From NCBI GenBank assembly GCA_017989885.1, contig JAGNPA010000163.1, forward strand, positions 1-5,199: a stretch of 5,199 bases of DNA, given 5' to 3'. The translations under genes were made by a program, and so were the position numbers. The DNA is from Aquabacterium sp. GTDB taxonomy: Bacteria; Pseudomonadota; Gammaproteobacteria; Burkholderiales; Burkholderiaceae_C. The notes below the pieces were generated by a model. It worked only from the letters and a program-made list of their open reading frames with translations, was not told the DNA's origin and searched no databases. Shown piece after piece: positions 4,021 to 5,199 of this stretch (within the stretch, counting starts at the first letter, position 1; the number at the start of each line of letters is the position of its first letter).

Positions 4021-5199
4021 ACGTGCAGCAACTCGAAAACGAACTGTGGGAAGCCGCTGACCAGCTGCGCGCCAACTCCAAACTCACCGCCGCCGAATAC
4101 TCGATGCCGGTGCTGGGCCTAATCTTCCTGCGCCACGCCGACAACCGTTTCAAAGCCTACCTGCCTGACATCGAAGCCGACATCCCGCCGCAGGTGCCTG
4201 CCGCCCAGCGCGAAGCACTGATCAAACTCGGTTTTCAGGGCAAGGCGGCCATTTACTTGCCCGAGGCGGCGCGTTTTGACCGAATCGTCAGCCTGCCGCA
4301 AGGGGCCAAGGTGGGCGAGATCATCGACGCTGCCATGGACGCGGTCGAGGCCGAATACCCGGTTCTGTCAGGTGCCTTGCCGCGTGGCTATGCCGCCTTC
4401 GAGCCTGATCTGCTGGCCGAACTGGTCAAGATTTTCGACCGCCCCGCCATCAAGGCCGCCACCGGCGATGTGTTCGGGCGCATTTACGAATACTTCCTCA
4501 ACAAGTTCGCCATGAGCGGCGCGCAGGAGGGCGGGGAATTCTTCACACCACCGTCGCTGGTGCGCATGATTGTTAACGTCATCGAGCCGGATCACGGCCT
4601 CGTGCTCGATCCGGCCTGCGGCTCGGCGGGCATGTTCGTGCAGACCGGCCATTTCATCGAAGATGTCCGTCACGCCGTGGTCAACGATTCCGTCACCTTC
4701 CACGGTCAGGAAAAAAGCGACACCAATACCAAATTGGCGCGCATGAACCTGGTGGTGCACGGTTTGGATGCCTCCAACATCCGCCAGGGCAACACCTTCT
4801 ACGACCAGGCCGAACACCTGATCGGTCAGTGCGACTACGTTATGGCCAACCCGCCCTTCAATGTGGACGGCGTGGATACCAAAAAGGTAGAAGCCCAGGT
4901 GGATGAGGCCGGACGTTTGCCCTTTGGCCTGCCCGGCACCAATGCCAAGACCGGCGCCATCAGCAACGCCAACAGCTTGTGGATTCAGTACTTCTACGCC
5001 TACCTGAATGACACGGGCCGCGCCGGTTTCGTCATGGCTTCCAGCGCCTCCGATGCGGGTAACAAAGACCGTGACATCCGCGAGCAACTGGTCAAAACCG
5101 GCCACGTCGACGTGATGATGGCCATCGGCAACAAGTTCTTCTACACCCGCAGCCTGCCCTGCACGCTGTGGTTCTTCGACAAAGGCAAGCCGCAGGACC
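4017..5199 (+). CDS. hsdM: Type I restriction-modification methyltransferase subunit HsdM (3' end beyond window)
   Basis: The gene starts at ATG 4017, overlapping the previous stop by four bases, and 394 codons are visible with no stop. Residues about 4-150 are the N-terminal HsdM domain (QLENELWEAADQLRANSKL, then MPVLGLIFLRHADNRF), which in known enzymes contacts target DNA and HsdS. GEFFTP (173-178) precedes the methylase fold. DPACGSAGMF (198-207) is the S-adenosylmethionine-binding motif I, and NPPF (278-281) is the N6-adenine methylase catalytic motif IV. HsdM with HsdS methylates adenine in the recognition site, and with HsdR it protects host DNA while unmodified DNA is cut. Family members are about 500-700 residues, so roughly a third or more is missing. 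The specificity (hsdS) and restriction (hsdR) genes are expected to the right. All motifs are intact, so the methylase is probably active. Confidence 0.96.
   Translation, partial: MNVQQLENELWEAADQLRANSKLTAAEYSMPVLGLIFLRHADNRFKAYLPDIEADIPPQVPAAQREALIKLGFQGKAAIYLPEAARFDRIVSLPQGAKVGEIIDAAMDAVEAEYPVLSGALPRGYAAFEPDLLAELVKIFDRPAIKAATGDVFGRIYEYFLNKFAMSGAQEGGEFFTPPSLVRMIVNVIEPDHGLVLDPACGSAGMFVQTGHFIEDVRHAVVNDSVTFHGQEKSDTNTKLARMNLVVHGLDASNIRQGNTFYDQAEHLIGQCDYVMANPPFNVDGVDTKKVEAQVDEAGRLPFGLPGTNAKTGAISNANSLWIQYFYAYLNDTGRAGFVMASSASDAGNKDRDIREQLVKTGHVDVMMAIGNKFFYTRSLPCTLWFFDKGKPQD

Noticed and set aside
4368..5105. 245-residue minus-strand frame inside hsdM
   Set aside because: It is the antisense shadow of a gene with intact DPACGSAG and NPPF motifs.

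Overview
The window is GC-rich (by eye about 60 % or more) bacterial DNA that looks like an accessory or defence island of a proteobacterium. Gene types and codon use fit a high-GC beta- or gammaproteobacterium such as Xanthomonadales, Burkholderiales or Pseudomonas relatives. That placement is inferred from protein flavour only. There are no rRNA or tRNA genes, CRISPR arrays or recognisable transposase.

Left block (1-1601, minus strand): an unrecognised protein that runs off the left edge, preceded by a 394-residue protein. The second half of that protein resembles the C-terminal nuclease part of type III restriction (Res) subunits, with PD...EVK residues, but it carries no helicase. The two genes are 31 bp apart and probably form one transcript.

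Middle-left (1671-2239, plus strand): a complete ParD/ParE-type toxin-antitoxin pair with a 4-base GTGA overlap. It is divergent from the nuclease gene across a 69-bp shared promoter region that holds a 10-bp-period direct repeat.

Middle gap (2240-2875): 636 bp without a convincing gene but full of structure. In order it holds a long imperfect inverted repeat (41-bp arms) whose minus strand encodes a short peptide strikingly like the threonine-operon leader, a cluster of GGTTYGCA octamers, an 11-bp inverted repeat, and a pair of palindromic sites that themselves form a 36-bp imperfect inverted repeat around a 23-bp alternating pyrimidine-purine tract.

Right block: two small minus-strand genes (a DUF3489-type protein and a 67-residue conserved-looking hypothetical), typical of mobile elements. 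A divergent control region with GGGGTAAY palindromes follows. Then, on the plus strand, a small excisionase/MerR-like helix-turn-helix gene overlaps by 4 bases the start of a type I restriction-modification methyltransferase gene (hsdM), which runs off the right edge. The expected hsdS and hsdR partners would lie beyond 5199.

Taken together, the window carries restriction-type genes at both ends with a toxin-antitoxin module and an unusual repeat-rich non-coding region between them. The least explained parts are the non-coding gap and the helicase-less nuclease.
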